Source of the DNA: Ostrinia nubilalis
Taxonomy: Eukaryota; Arthropoda; Insecta; Lepidoptera; Crambidae
Length of the DNA stretch: 64,000 nucleotides
Assembly (NCBI RefSeq): GCF_963855985.1
Contig: NC_087100.1
Coordinates: forward strand, 7,103,001 to 7,167,000
Reading direction: 5' to 3'
The notes under the pieces were generated by a model that had not been told where the DNA came from, did no database searches, and saw only the letters and a list, made by a program, of their open reading frames with translations. A program made the position numbers and the translations under genes. Below, piece by piece: positions 21,667-31,683 of this stretch. Positions within the stretch are counted from its first letter, which is position 1. Each line of letters begins with the position of its first letter.

Positions 21667-23220
21667 AATGAGGATCATTTCGATTTTTAGCTGTGAATGC
21701 AGATTTATAGGTCTAAGAAATCCTTAATACACATTCCAAAAATTTTTGTTCTACGACAAAAATTGACAAAGTTATGGCCAAATTACTAAAAAAGTTCACT
21801 GACCGCCCGGCGCGGGACCAATGACGTCATTATATCCGATCCGAACGCTGCCGGCGTACTGCGTGGATAGAAAATATTTTTTTCTAGCCATACTATCAGT
21901 TTTAGAGAAAAACTTGTAATGACATTTATTCATCAGAATAAAGTAAGCTATCGATTGGTATTTTTTAAAAATAGAAATTGTGAAAAATATCGCAAAAAAT
22001 CCATACGCTCATACGATTCAATGGAACGCGGAGACGCGATTAGGGTCTCCGCGGTGGTATATTTGGCGATTTATGCAAATAAAGTGTTCATAAGTGTTGT
22101 TGAGTCATATCTTCGTCCAAGTAAAGTATAAAAATGTATAAGTATTAATTTAACTTCTAACAATAAGTATAGCTGAGGCAGATACACTCTGCCTAGGCTA
22201 CAAGACATTGCTATGAAGATCATTTCGATGTACACGCAATACCTGTTATTTAGTTTTTCTGATTTAAACCTACCTATCTATTCGCCGTTCCCATGGGCGG
22301 GCCAGAAGTCGGGTGTGATTTACCCCCCCCCCCCCCTCAGGCCAGAAACTGGGTATGAGTTGACCCCTCCCCCCCCCCCGGCCAGAAGCTGGGTAAGGCT
22401 TGCCCCTCCCCCTAGGCCAAAAGCTGGGTATGACTTACCCCCCCCCCCCTAGGCCAGAACCAGAAACTGGTTATGACTTGACCCCCCCCCCCCTCTTCCC
22501 GCAGGCCAGAAGCTGGGTAAGGCTAGCCCCTCCCCCCAGTCCATAAGCCCATAAGCATAAGCTAGGCCCCTCGGCCAAAAGCTGGGTATGACTAACCCCC
22601 CCCCCCCCCCAGGCCAGAAACTGGGTATGACTTGCCTCTCCCCCTCTCTTACCAAGGCAAGAAGCTGGGTAAGGCTTGCCCCTCCCCCCAGGCTTTAAGC
22701 TGGGTATGACTTATCCCCCCCCCCCCCCCCCCCTCTAGGCCAGAAACTGGGTATTAGCACTCATATTATGTATTATTATGTTCAATACAAACAATCATAA
22801 AGTTACACTCACCCCAACCGCGTCTCCACATTCCATCGAATCCTATAAAAATGTGGTTTTTGGACATAGCGATACTTAGTTTTCACAATTTTTATTTTTA
22901 AAAATTACTGGTCGATAGGTTACTTTATTTTGATTAATAAATGTTATTAAAAGTTTTTTTCTAAAACTGATAGTTTAGCTGGAAAAAAATATTTTCTATC
23001 CACGCAGTACGCCGGCTACGCTCGATTCGGATATAGTGACGTCACGCGGCCCTGCGTACGTTGATTTTTAGCGGCAAAAACGGCCTATGTTTATTACTTA
23101 ATATCTTCGTAAGTAATGGTCCGATTTGGATAATTCAAAAAGATATATCTTTCTTATGTCTTAAAGATTAACGTACATACTAGTTTTATTGCATTTTCTA
23201 CAACAGTACTGATCCTCATT
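21667..23220. mobile_element. 1.55-kb foldback DNA element with long diverged arms
   Basis: It begins AATGAGGATC and ends GATCCTCATT. The left arm (to about 22046) and right arm (from about 22817) share GCCGGCGTACTGCGTGGATAG, AAAATATTTTTTTC, ATGACGTCA/GTGACGTCA and the inner CGCGGAGACGCG/GTGGAGACGCG. The arms are nearly 400 bp but clearly diverged. The loop contains a C-rich minisatellite. No transposase frame. Confidence 0.75.
22293..22752. repeat. poly-C minisatellite (about 11 irregular units)
   Basis: Units of roughly 35-50 bp carry GGCCAGAARCTGGGTATGACT followed by a run of 9-20 C. Unit length varies mainly through the C run. The complementary strand holds many long G runs and so could form G-quadruplexes. 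Open frames across it (Pro-rich or Gly-rich) are by-products. Confidence 0.85.
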
Positions 23221-23467
23221 GCGAAGAAAACATGATTCGATATTGAATAAATGCTAACAAAACATACTACATAAAACATTTATTAAGCCTTAGAAAATTA
23301 ATCGGTCTCTCAGAATTTAAACGATAAGCCACAAAACAATAATCACCCTATATCTTATCTATATCTTTCCCACTAGGTATACCTAGAATACCTAAACTAT
23401 TCTAATAACTTGTGTTAAATCAAGACGTCTAGTCATTAGGTAGCTATCACGCACGTCACTCCAGACG
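23221..23467. other. intergenic, nothing recognised
   Basis: AT-rich. Confidence 0.4.
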
Positions 23468-23590
23468 GGGCGTGTCACGCGTGTACCCGATCCGATGAAC
23501 CGGGTGTCAGTCACGTCACTTTCAGATGATTGATAAAGGAAATCGCGTCTGTTATTGATATCAGTTCAAATGTAAACATGCGTTGTTCAC
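23468..23590. promoter_or_regulatory. duplicated module, copy 1 (candidate enhancer)
   Basis: It shares a 28-bp identical block (23513-23540, containing ACGTCACTTTCAGATGATTG and GATAAAGGA) and looser flanks with 24101-24200. The block contains TGATAA (GATA-type) and TGATTGAT (homeodomain/PBC-type) sequences and an ACGTCA half CRE. Regulatory function is inference. Confidence 0.3.
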
Positions 23591-24100
23591 ACTGTGTTAG
23601 AGGTTTGAGGATTGAGCCCTCTTGAGGTCTTGAGGGTTTGATTCTGTGGAGGGACACGCAAATTGAGGTTGTGTTGTGTAAATGGTCGTTAAAATATTGG
23701 CAGACTTAAAACATAATTATCTTAATCATACCTAATTACCAAAATCTTTCCTTGAGTAATTGAGTCGGATACCGGAGTTGCGACTTAAATTATTTCAGCC
23801 TTAAATAGCGCAGAAAACTGTACACTCAAATTATTTGTCTTCTTTTCTATGGTCAAACCACGTGAATTTAATAACTTGCAAAAATCGAACTGTCCAAGGT
23901 GGGAAATTCCTCGAATACAGCCACTGAACATGATACTACAGTCACAGACTAAAATTTTCGGCATTAGTTTAATATAATACGTCTTAATCTTCGCTTTTTA
24001 CCTTCTTAAAAAAATAAGCAGATGTTCATATTTTAACTTTCTACTTCCGTTTGTTTCATTCCATCATTAAATTACATTTTCGTATTTCAGTGAATCAGCA

Positions 24101-24200
24101 GGCGTCACTTGTGTACACCACGCCTAAGATCCGCATTACGTCACTTTCAGATGATTGATAAAGGAGATTGCGAATAATATTGAATTCAGATGATGTTCAC
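24101..24200. promoter_or_regulatory. duplicated module, copy 2 (candidate enhancer)
   Basis: The identical block lies at 24138-24165. Upstream, GGCGTCACTTGTGTACACC resembles GGCGTGTCACGCGTGTACCC of copy 1. Downstream both reach ATGTTCAC/TTGTTCAC. Same orientation, 625 bp apart. Confidence 0.3.
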
Positions 24201-24619
24201 ATACTTAGTTACTTATTCCAATATTCTCGCAATAGTTATCCCTTGACATTACCAACATTACGGAGAATTTGTTTCCCAGAGAGGCCGTGATTTTCACAAG
24301 TATTTTTAGTGAATATTTATTAGCCGGTATTAGAATACAAAATATTAGGATAATAATTGAGACTTAGCTCTTTTCAATCATTTGAGTCTTCTAACACATT
24401 GCAACGTTAGTGATAAAACGTGTCATGCCCGACGTGACAGCAATGTGACGCCAATATGACAGTATTAGTGGCGTCAGCTGTGTTTTGGTACACAGCGGCT
24501 TAAATTGATTCCAAAATACTGATGAAAATGCAAATTTTCTGTTAAAACATCGTCCGACATGGTACGGGGCGAATACACGACCCTTTTATGTCAACGCATC
24601 CTCCCCTCTGGGCCTGAAA
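24201..24619. other. intergenic, nothing recognised
   Basis: Short CGTGACAGCAATGTGACGCC-type motifs near 24430. No gene. Confidence 0.4.
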
Positions 24620-24745
24620 GGCTACTCCGAAACGCTGTTAACGTGGTTTCGGATCTTTCTGTCACCGTCGCTCATTCTAGCATCTAGCTTTGCGGGAAAA
24701 GGATGGCAACATTCGAAACTTCGGATGACGTTTTTCGGAGTAACC
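24620..24745. mobile_element. candidate MITE with ends GGYTACTCCGAAA
   Basis: GGCTACTCCGAAACG at the left faces the complement of GGTTACTCCGAAAAACG at the right. The inner part is CG-rich. Ends are about 15 bp only, and no target duplication is evident. Confidence 0.4.
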
Positions 24746-25257
24746 CCGCTGGGCTGAAATACAATCTCACTCTTACCAATAAATTGTGATTCACAAATCG
24801 TGTGCTCCAGGCTTTACAGCTGTCGGTTTCTTTACACTCTGATTATTTATTTCCATCGAAAATTGTGTTTCAATCACACTGAATATATTTTGTATATTTT
24901 GTAACGAGATGAAAGTGTGTCAAGGAAATAATAAAACTATTGGATGAAATATTTTTCAGACTGTTATATTTTTCAGGATCGCAATTATTCGTTGAAATCC
25001 AACTTGAAAAAAGTTGCACGTATTAACGTGCGTATATTAATCATGAATTTTCTGATAAATTGTATTCGTGTCTGTATAATTGAATAATTTGATACTCAAT
25101 ATTAATTATTTTATGAAGAATATCTCATGTACAACGATTACTAAAATCAGAAGTTTCTTAATTTCGGAAAGTACTACCTATTACAATATCCTCCTTAGTA
25201 TTCGTACCTAACAACAGATCACAACAGCGTAAGGACTTGATCCCCCGGAAACATTGC
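24746..25257. other. intergenic, nothing recognised
   Basis: AT-rich. Confidence 0.4.
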
Positions 25258-25317
25258 GTTTTTTGCAGGGACTGTTTTTTGCAGGGACTGTTTTTTGCAG
25301 GGACTGTTTTTTGCAGG
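25258..25317. repeat. 16-bp tandem repeat, nearly 4 units
   Basis: The unit is GTTTTTTGCAGGGACT, repeated perfectly. A polypyrimidine-CAG in each unit resembles a splice acceptor, which appears accidental. Confidence 0.85.
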
Positions 25318-25680
25318 ATCCCATTTAGTATAGGCACGTGTTTTAATATTGACGTTCACTCGAACATCCCGCAAAAATCTGATGCCTTCGAATTTGTAAT
25401 TGAACTTCAAACACACATAATAATTTATGTGTCTTCACACAACTGTCCTGTATTGCATCCTGCATTACGGTGTCCTACAAAACTGGATTGCCGTGGGAAC
25501 GAGCCCTAAGATGCTACAGTTACCTTTACGCCGTCATCCGAACCAAAGTGTATGCACATTTGAGGCATTGTCTCTGCGCCGGCTCTGTCCAACGCACTGC
25601 CACTGGGCCAAACGTGTGCAACTTAGCGTGATACTGAATATTATAAACGTAGCCTGTCTATTGTACAGACGACATCACTT

Positions 25681-25800
25681 AGGCTGGATTGCACTATCTT
25701 ATTTTAACTTTAACAAACGTCAAAAATCTGGCAAACTCCGTACAAACAACACCGGTTATTGCTACAGTCACAGTTATAGTTAGGTAGTGCAACTCAGCCT
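25681..25800 (+). mobile_element. GGCTGGGTTGCACC MITE, copy B
   Basis: The ends are AGGCTGGATTGCACTATCTT and the complement of AGGCTGAGTTGCACTACC. Internal ACAACACCGGTTATTG. It is flanked by T/TA residues as in the other copies. Confidence 0.78.
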
Positions 25801-26026
25801 TAGAATATATTATATTATGTTGTAGTAAAATCGCTTCTATTACAATTGTATAGATGCCATAGTAGGCTTGAGACTGCGTCGTCTAGCATTCCTCGATAAA
25901 TTGACTATGCAACACAAACATTTTTCAGTTTGGATTAGTAGTTTCTGACATTAGTGCGTTTAACCAAAACAAACTCTTCAGCTGTATGAAATCAGTTTAT
26001 TGTTGAAAAGAGTTGATCTTTTTCTA

Positions 26027-26146
26027 AGGCTGAGTTGCACCACGTAACTTTAACCGTAGCTATAATGATAACCGGTGTTTTTTGTATGAATTTTGACAGT
26101 TTTTTGACGTTTGTTAAAGTTAGAATAAGATGGTGCAACCCAGCCT
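26027..26146 (-). mobile_element. GGCTGGGTTGCACC MITE, copy C
   Basis: Well preserved, in opposite orientation to copy B only 226 bp away (AGGCTGAGTTGCACCACG at the left, complement of AGGCTGGGTTGCACCATC at the right). Confidence 0.8.
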
Positions 26147-26149
26147 TAG

Positions 26150-26560
26150 TCGGGCACCCTTGTCAGAGTGGTTGTCACTACTTTTACTACGGGCTCAACA
26201 CCGAAAACTCAAAGCAAACTTACAAATCCCTTTCCTAGACAAATATATGCAAGCTCTCATATGTCTCAAAGCATTCTAGAAATGGCAGTGATTTCCATTT
26301 TTTATGGCACGTTGAGGCTGATGTAGAGCGTTGTAGGCAAAGTCAACATTCGTTAGAGATCCGCATCTCTCATCTTTGCCAAACGTGACCGGCGTGCGGG
26401 ATTCGTGACGCCGATATGTAGAGAAAATGAGCACTCGGGCCCTACTACTGACTACACTGTCAACAATCTGCTTTTCATTCAATTTAAAGTGATAATAACT
26501 CAGTAGTGTTAGCAACGGACTGCCGATTCGAGATCCGAGAAACGCTAGATAAATCCTCGT
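26150..26560 (-). repeat. unclassified interspersed repeat, possibly SINE
   Basis: GGTTGTCACTACTTTTACTACGG at the left and, on the minus strand, GGATCTCGAATCGGCAGTCC at the right look like parts of a lepidopteran dispersed repeat. The family was not identified. Confidence 0.25.
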
Positions 26561-26585
26561 TGAACATCTGAACTACAATGATCAA

Positions 26586-26792
26586 TCTATCTGTACCTTT
26601 AAAAGCGAAAGGTTACTGATTGACTGACTCACTCATCACGAAATTTCAGAAACTACAAGTGCTAGGAATCTCAAATTTTGCATGGGGGTTCCTTTTAGAA
26701 CGTATGTGCTCACTAAGACGGGATTTTGCAAAATTCAACCCCTAAGGGGGTAAAACGGGATCCACGCGTACGAAGTCGCGGGCGGCCGCTAG
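26586..26792 (+). mobile_element. non-autonomous Helitron-like element (GCGGCCGC-CTAG family)
   Basis: It starts TCTATCTGTACC after an A and ends GGGCGGCCGCTAG before a T. It contains GACTGACTCACTCATC, CCCCTAAGGGGGTAAAACGG and CCACGCGTACGAAGTCGCGG. The same family is at 35765 (minus) and, with a tandem array, at 54053. Confidence 0.72.
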
Positions 26793-28302
26793 TTTATAAT
26801 AAACCCATTCCTAGCATGGAGATAGTAATTGGTTTTATATTGAATCTAACAGCATATTTCTCACTCTCCATTGATCCCGGTAAAAGGTGTTCCCTACTTG
26901 AAAACTGGAACTGTGTTAAAATAAAAATAAACACAATAACGCGTAATTTATTCGAATTTCAGACTGGACGAAGTACCTAGTATTCTCTCTCGAAAACATA
27001 CATAGTAGGGCCCTAGTTTTCTGTGCAAATATGCCAGTGTTTCGAATGCCTGATTAATATACGATGCAAATAAATAACGACGTCTGCTTTGAGCCCAGTC
27101 TTTCTTTTGAGAATAGTTTCATAGTAATGCATTGCTTTGATGTCGGCTCCCTTTTTGTTGGCGACGAGAGAACACTGTAGCTTATTAATGCTGAATTGTA
27201 GCTACTGTATATTAAAACTAGCTTTAGCCCGCGGCTTTCCTCGTGTTTATTTTAGTCAATCACTCAGGAATGATGCAGCTTTCTATTGGTGAAAGAATTT
27301 TCAAAATAATGTTAGCAGTTTCAGATAATACTTTCTACAAACAAACTTACAAAGGTATGCATGGATTCCTTCATCAATAATAATTCAAAATCTCTAGGGT
27401 AACTACTCCTATCTTATAATACAAATATATCCACATAAATTCAATTGTTAAGTCGGGTAAAAACAAAGAAAAGTGTTGCATTTTTATACTATTCAATAAA
27501 CAATACGTATGTTCTTAACACTTTAGTGAACACGAATTTATTCACAATACACGTAATGTATTGTGCGAATAAATTCGAACTTCTTGAAGTCGCGTTTCGC
27601 CAATTTCCATTCCTGAATTTTAGTTTCTCGTTCCATATTGAAATGCAATTTCGTTCGGAATGACTATTTATCATTTCACCGTTTCTACAGACTCCGGGGT
27701 ATGAACAATAAAGCTTAAAGTAGTTTGCAATTTATCCCTGGACGCCTCAGAACAAAAACAGACGGTGGAGGCGGCACGTGAAAATGTACAGTTGGATGCA
27801 AAAATATTTAACTACTTATCTATGGTTACCAATATACTTTGTCATTTTACTATTTTTATTCAAATTCATTGAACTCTAGTACCAAGAGTGGATGAATTTG
27901 ATTACGAACGATCTTGGCCGGATAGTGAATGTAACGGAGTTAGATTTTCATGTTTCAATGTCATTTCAAATTGACTGCGTAAAATACATACAGTCGAACA
28001 TAGAACCTCCTCTTTTTTTGAAGTCGGGTAAAAAATCTCTAGAATATTAATAAGTTTCAGACTGCAACTAGGCTTTCATTTAGAGATTTATACAAAAGAG
28101 CCTCACAAAGTCCTAGTTATTTTTCCACTTGACTGTAAGAAAATAGTTTCTTGATTAAAATAATAGGTACACAAATCGTACTCAGAAAAGGCAACTTCAC
28201 AAAACAAAGATAAATAATGCAATTACTTACTTACTTTATACTATGATAGTAATTCTAGTAGTTTTGTATGGATCATTTTAATTTTAAAGACAGTTGAATA
28301 TG
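26793..28302. other. intergenic with small fragments
   Basis: A Helitron 3' fragment (ACTAGCTTTAGCCCGCGGCT) lies at about 27218-27245. AAGTCGGGTAAAAA occurs at about 27452 and 28020. No gene recognised. Confidence 0.4.
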
Positions 28303-28311
28303 ATGGTGGCC

Positions 28312-28370
28312 TAATCATCATCATCGTCATTTCAGCCAAAGGACGTCCACTGCTGAACCTGTGGAGGTGT
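28312..28370 (-). mobile_element. 59-bp RTE LINE insertion with target duplication
   Basis: The tail TAATCATCATCATCGTCATTTCAGCC and GACGTCCACTGCTGAACC are flanked by ATGGTGGCC at 28303-28311 and 28371-28379. It is thus an extremely 5'-truncated but genuine insertion. Confidence 0.75.
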
Positions 28371-28450
28371 ATGGTGGCCACTTCCAACTTTTAAGCCGAA
28401 TACAGGATAAAATGGCATGTATAACGGAATACCTAAGTTTAACAGTAGAT

Positions 28451-29041
28451 TAGGGGAGACCGAGGAGAGTGGTAACAGAGGAGAGTTGAGACATTGACAA
28501 TTTTTTGGAACTTATTAACTACTCGTGCTACTAGCGAGCTCGTAACAGAGCGCGCTTTTTAGTTCAAGTCTCGAGCTAACAAATAGTTATACTAAACGCT
28601 GATAGTAGTTACAGATGTAACAGTTTTCTTATAAGAGCTAGTAATAAGTATAATGATGCTTGCTTACAGTGATATCGACATATTTCATTTGAAGTTGGCG
28701 CAGTTTCGTCGCCTATTGAAGGGTTTATAGATTTCAAACTTCATTATTATAAAGATTTTTTTTAATCCACTTATAAGAATGTAAGGTTTTGTTGTGCATT
28801 TTTTTTATATTTTGTGATTTTAAATTGCTCGCACTCTGCATAACTTTCGATTAACTTGTAAAGTTTATCTGTGGAAACTGATTAGGCTACTGTACTGTTT
28901 TTATTTTTTAAGGTCACATGTATAAACTCATGCTGATGTTTCCTTAATAAAGAAAAAAAAAAAAAAAAAATAGTTAATAAGTTCCAAAAAATCGTCAATG
29001 TCTCAACTCTCCTATATTACAACTCTCCTCGGTTTCCCCTA
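28451..29041. mobile_element. 591-bp foldback element with a polyadenylated insert
   Basis: The ends are TAGGGGAGACCGAGGAGAGT and the complement of TAGGGGAAACCGAGGAGAGT. Arms are about 72 bp (28451-28522 and 28971-29041). The interior ends in AATAAA (28946-28951) followed by 18 A (28953-28970) directly against the right arm. It therefore looks like a retroposed transcript or a captured 3' end. Confidence 0.7.
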
Positions 29042-29084
29042 CTATAGGTTGATGATGATGGTTATGATAATGATGATGAAGATG

Positions 29085-29140
29085 ATTTTGATCCATCGGA
29101 CGTACGCTGCTAAACATAATAATTATGCGTCCCCAAATGA
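29085..29140 (-). mobile_element. old RTE LINE relic
   Basis: A GATGATGATGGTTATGATAATG-type repeat region is followed by GGACGTACGCTGCTAAACAT and CCCCAAATGATTAC, a decayed RTE end. Confidence 0.4.
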
Positions 29141-29192
29141 TTACTAGTTTAACCGTATTTTTTTGGGTTTTCCCCGCTATAATTTTGCTATT

Positions 29193-29200
29193 TATCGATA
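29193..29200. promoter_or_regulatory. TATCGATA (DRE-type) box
   Basis: A perfect TATCGATA, the core of the insect DREF/BEAF promoter element. It lies 163 bp upstream of the ATG at 29363, and a second ATCGAT is at 29332. Function is inferred from the motif only. Confidence 0.35.
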
Positions 29201-29362
29201 AACCATATCAAAGAAAACTTCTCGTGCGTAATACACATTCGACATAAAAACAAATACAGTACCTAATCATTTGACAACACATTCGTATTATCAAATAAAA
29301 TAGTTATTCTTTGGCACAAATATTTTGATACATCGATAACTGTATTTGAATTTCATTATAAT

Positions 29363-29533
29363 ATGAGTGACGTTTATTATGAGTTTATAGACAAAATGAA
29401 AATATCAGTAATTTCGAATTTATACAAAGAAATAGAGGAAGAAGTGGCCAAAAATCATAAAATCGTAAATTATCATTATCGCATCATTATTTTTAAAAAC
29501 ATACTGTTATTAATTAAATTATCGTTTTCATAA
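29363..29533 (+). CDS. short unrecognised ORF, candidate first exon
   Basis: ATG to TAA gives 56 codons starting MSDVYYEFIDKMKISVISNL, followed by an acidic-basic stretch (YKEIEEEVAKNHK). The first 34 codons have the look of an amphipathic helix or coiled coil. The rest (FKNILLLIKLSFS) looks like translated intron. A usable donor (GTAAAT) follows codon 34, so the real exon could end near 29464. Two ATCGAT boxes lie upstream. I do not recognise the protein, and chance is possible in AT-rich DNA. Confidence 0.3.
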   Translation: MSDVYYEFIDKMKISVISNLYKEIEEEVAKNHKIVNYHYRIIIFKNILLLIKLSFS

Positions 29534-30233
29534 TTTTACTACTAGTCTCATACTAATGTATCAGTCAGAATGTCTTTTTGGTTCTATACAGACTTCATAG
29601 CAATATTTCGCTTGTTTATTATTAACTCATAAGTACTTCATATACGAGTACATTATAACAAAGCGATTCAATTACAAACTCTTTCCCCCAAAAGCTCCTG
29701 GGCCTTATTCACTAGACACGGCTAAAGTGATGGATCGGTGAGCTCGAAACAAAATAAGGGCCAGAGCCGAGTCGTGCTCGCCGGTCGTGTATGGGCAGCG
29801 CACTTCGTATCTGCATTTCGTTTCAAAAATCTAGCCCACGTTCATGTAAAAGTTTGTTTCCATTCAACGATCCGCTTATTTTCTTTACTAACCTGAGGGA
29901 AAAGGTTGTAAAATTAATTTTCTATGACTTTATTCGAACTAGTTGACGTCATGTTTGCGGGAATTAAACGGAGATTTAGAGAGAAAGCAGGTATTAATAT
30001 AAGTTTTGTCTGAATAAATAACGAATAATAGCATAAGAAGTCTGACATTATTTGTATTTTATATACCCTTTAAAGTTATACAGTAGAGAGCACATCAGAC
30101 AACACATTTTTTGCAATGCAGCATCATTTAAAAAGACGGATGCCACAAATTTTAGCTGGGTTTTCCACCGTCTGTTCAAACCAAATACACATACTTTATT
30201 TACGTTGACAATGTTAATTGGTGTCTAGTCCAT
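29534..30233. other. intergenic, nothing recognised
   Basis: No gene. A CG-richer stretch lies near 29700-29830. Confidence 0.4.
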
Positions 30234-30340
30234 TAGGCCTAAGATGCGCGCCGTGATAACTTTTATCGACGTCAAAATGTATGGGCAAAATCGATAAAAC
30301 GTCGTGATAAACGCTTATCGCGGCGCGCATCTTAGGCCTA
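30234..30340. mobile_element. 107-bp palindromic MITE, copy 2
   Basis: Same ends (TAGGCCTAAGATGCGCGCCG and complement) and same length as 17157-17263. The loop is inverted relative to it. Confidence 0.82.
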
Positions 30341-31566
30341 CATGATCGTTTAGTTCTATCTATCGTAGAATTTGACAATACTTAAATAGAAGAATATAGA
30401 GAAATCAAATTAGCTCATCTAAAACCTTGTTTTCGTAAGTTATTTTCCTCATCCAACTTATGTCTTTATACTGTGTGGCTATAATGCGATTATTTCCCGT
30501 TCCATCAAGAAAAACTCGTTATAACTTCATACACTGCACAAATGCACACGTTTCTCTCAGTCCACAGAGGATTTGTAGCGGCATATTGTCACGCACCGCA
30601 TTTGTTCGCGGATTATCCTATTCGTTTCGATGGATTGACTGCATTATGGCTTATACCTCTTTTGTGATGATATCCGAAGCTTATTTAAATCGATCGGCTT
30701 ATTGGCGCTTGTGGAGATAATAATAATATCGTAAAAAGGGAAATAAATAACATTATGGGATATATGTGAAAGGATTATGATTTTGGTAATAGCGTGGCCT
30801 GTTATTTCACACATAATATTAGGCACTAATAGTCCCTATTCACTATTAAGAAATATTCCCTTCGCTATAATGAAGATTCCGTGTTTTTGACTCAATTTGT
30901 CGCTGTTACAGTTTAGAATTTAAAAATTAGATATTTACGACATAACGTAATCCCGCTGTGGTTTCAGATACGATAATTAAATTTATGTGGATATAATGTC
31001 ACATTTATCAAAAAATTATACAAAAATTGCTACGCAGATATGTAGTTACGAGTATTTCAAAAAACAAACGCTACCGACTTTGTGGATGTAGAACTACATA
31101 GTTGATGAGAGATACTTCAGTTTGCGAGTCGCATTGTTTTGAACCTCGCTTGCTTTATGTCAATTTTCAAAAAATGGTTGTTCTATTTGTGCTCTATGAC
31201 AGCACTAGTTGGAAACCACTTTTGTTTATTATTTGTGGAAATTGGGGCACTACTGGGGAGCTGGTTAACGGTGAGTGTACTAGACGCGTTTCTGACAAGT
31301 AAATTCAATTTGTATACGATGTAGGTACAAGAGAATATAATAGTGCTCGCTACTACCTAGATAGATCCAATCTTTTTATTCCAGCCTACATTAAAGACTG
31401 TATTCAAGCATAACTTTTCAGAAGTAAGTAATTATTTATGAACTTTGTTAACTTTTTTGATTTTGAATGCTTTTTAACGGCCGTTTGAACTCGTGGTTAA
31501 CAATAGAACTAAAACATACCTATCAGCTTATGTTGGTGTAAATTATCTTGGGGCTATGTATTTTTA
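30341..31566. other. intergenic, nothing recognised
   Basis: Open frames of 60-86 codons on both strands show no domain signature. Confidence 0.4.
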
Positions 31567-31683
31567 AGGCTGGGTTGCACCATCTTATTTTGACCTTAAC
31601 AAACGTCAAAAATCTGTCAAACTCCATACATAAAGCACCGGTTATCGTTATAGCTACGGTTAAAGTAAGGTGCAACTCAGCCT
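31567..31683 (+). mobile_element. GGCTGGGTTGCACC MITE, copy D
   Basis: The ends are AGGCTGGGTTGCACCATCTT and the complement of AGGCTGAGTTGCACC, flanked by TTA and TAA. Internal AAAGCACCGGTTATCG. Confidence 0.8.

Noticed and set aside
22213..22655. Proline-rich and glycine-rich open frames
   Set aside because: Produced by the poly-C minisatellite, which has no periodicity of 3 across units.
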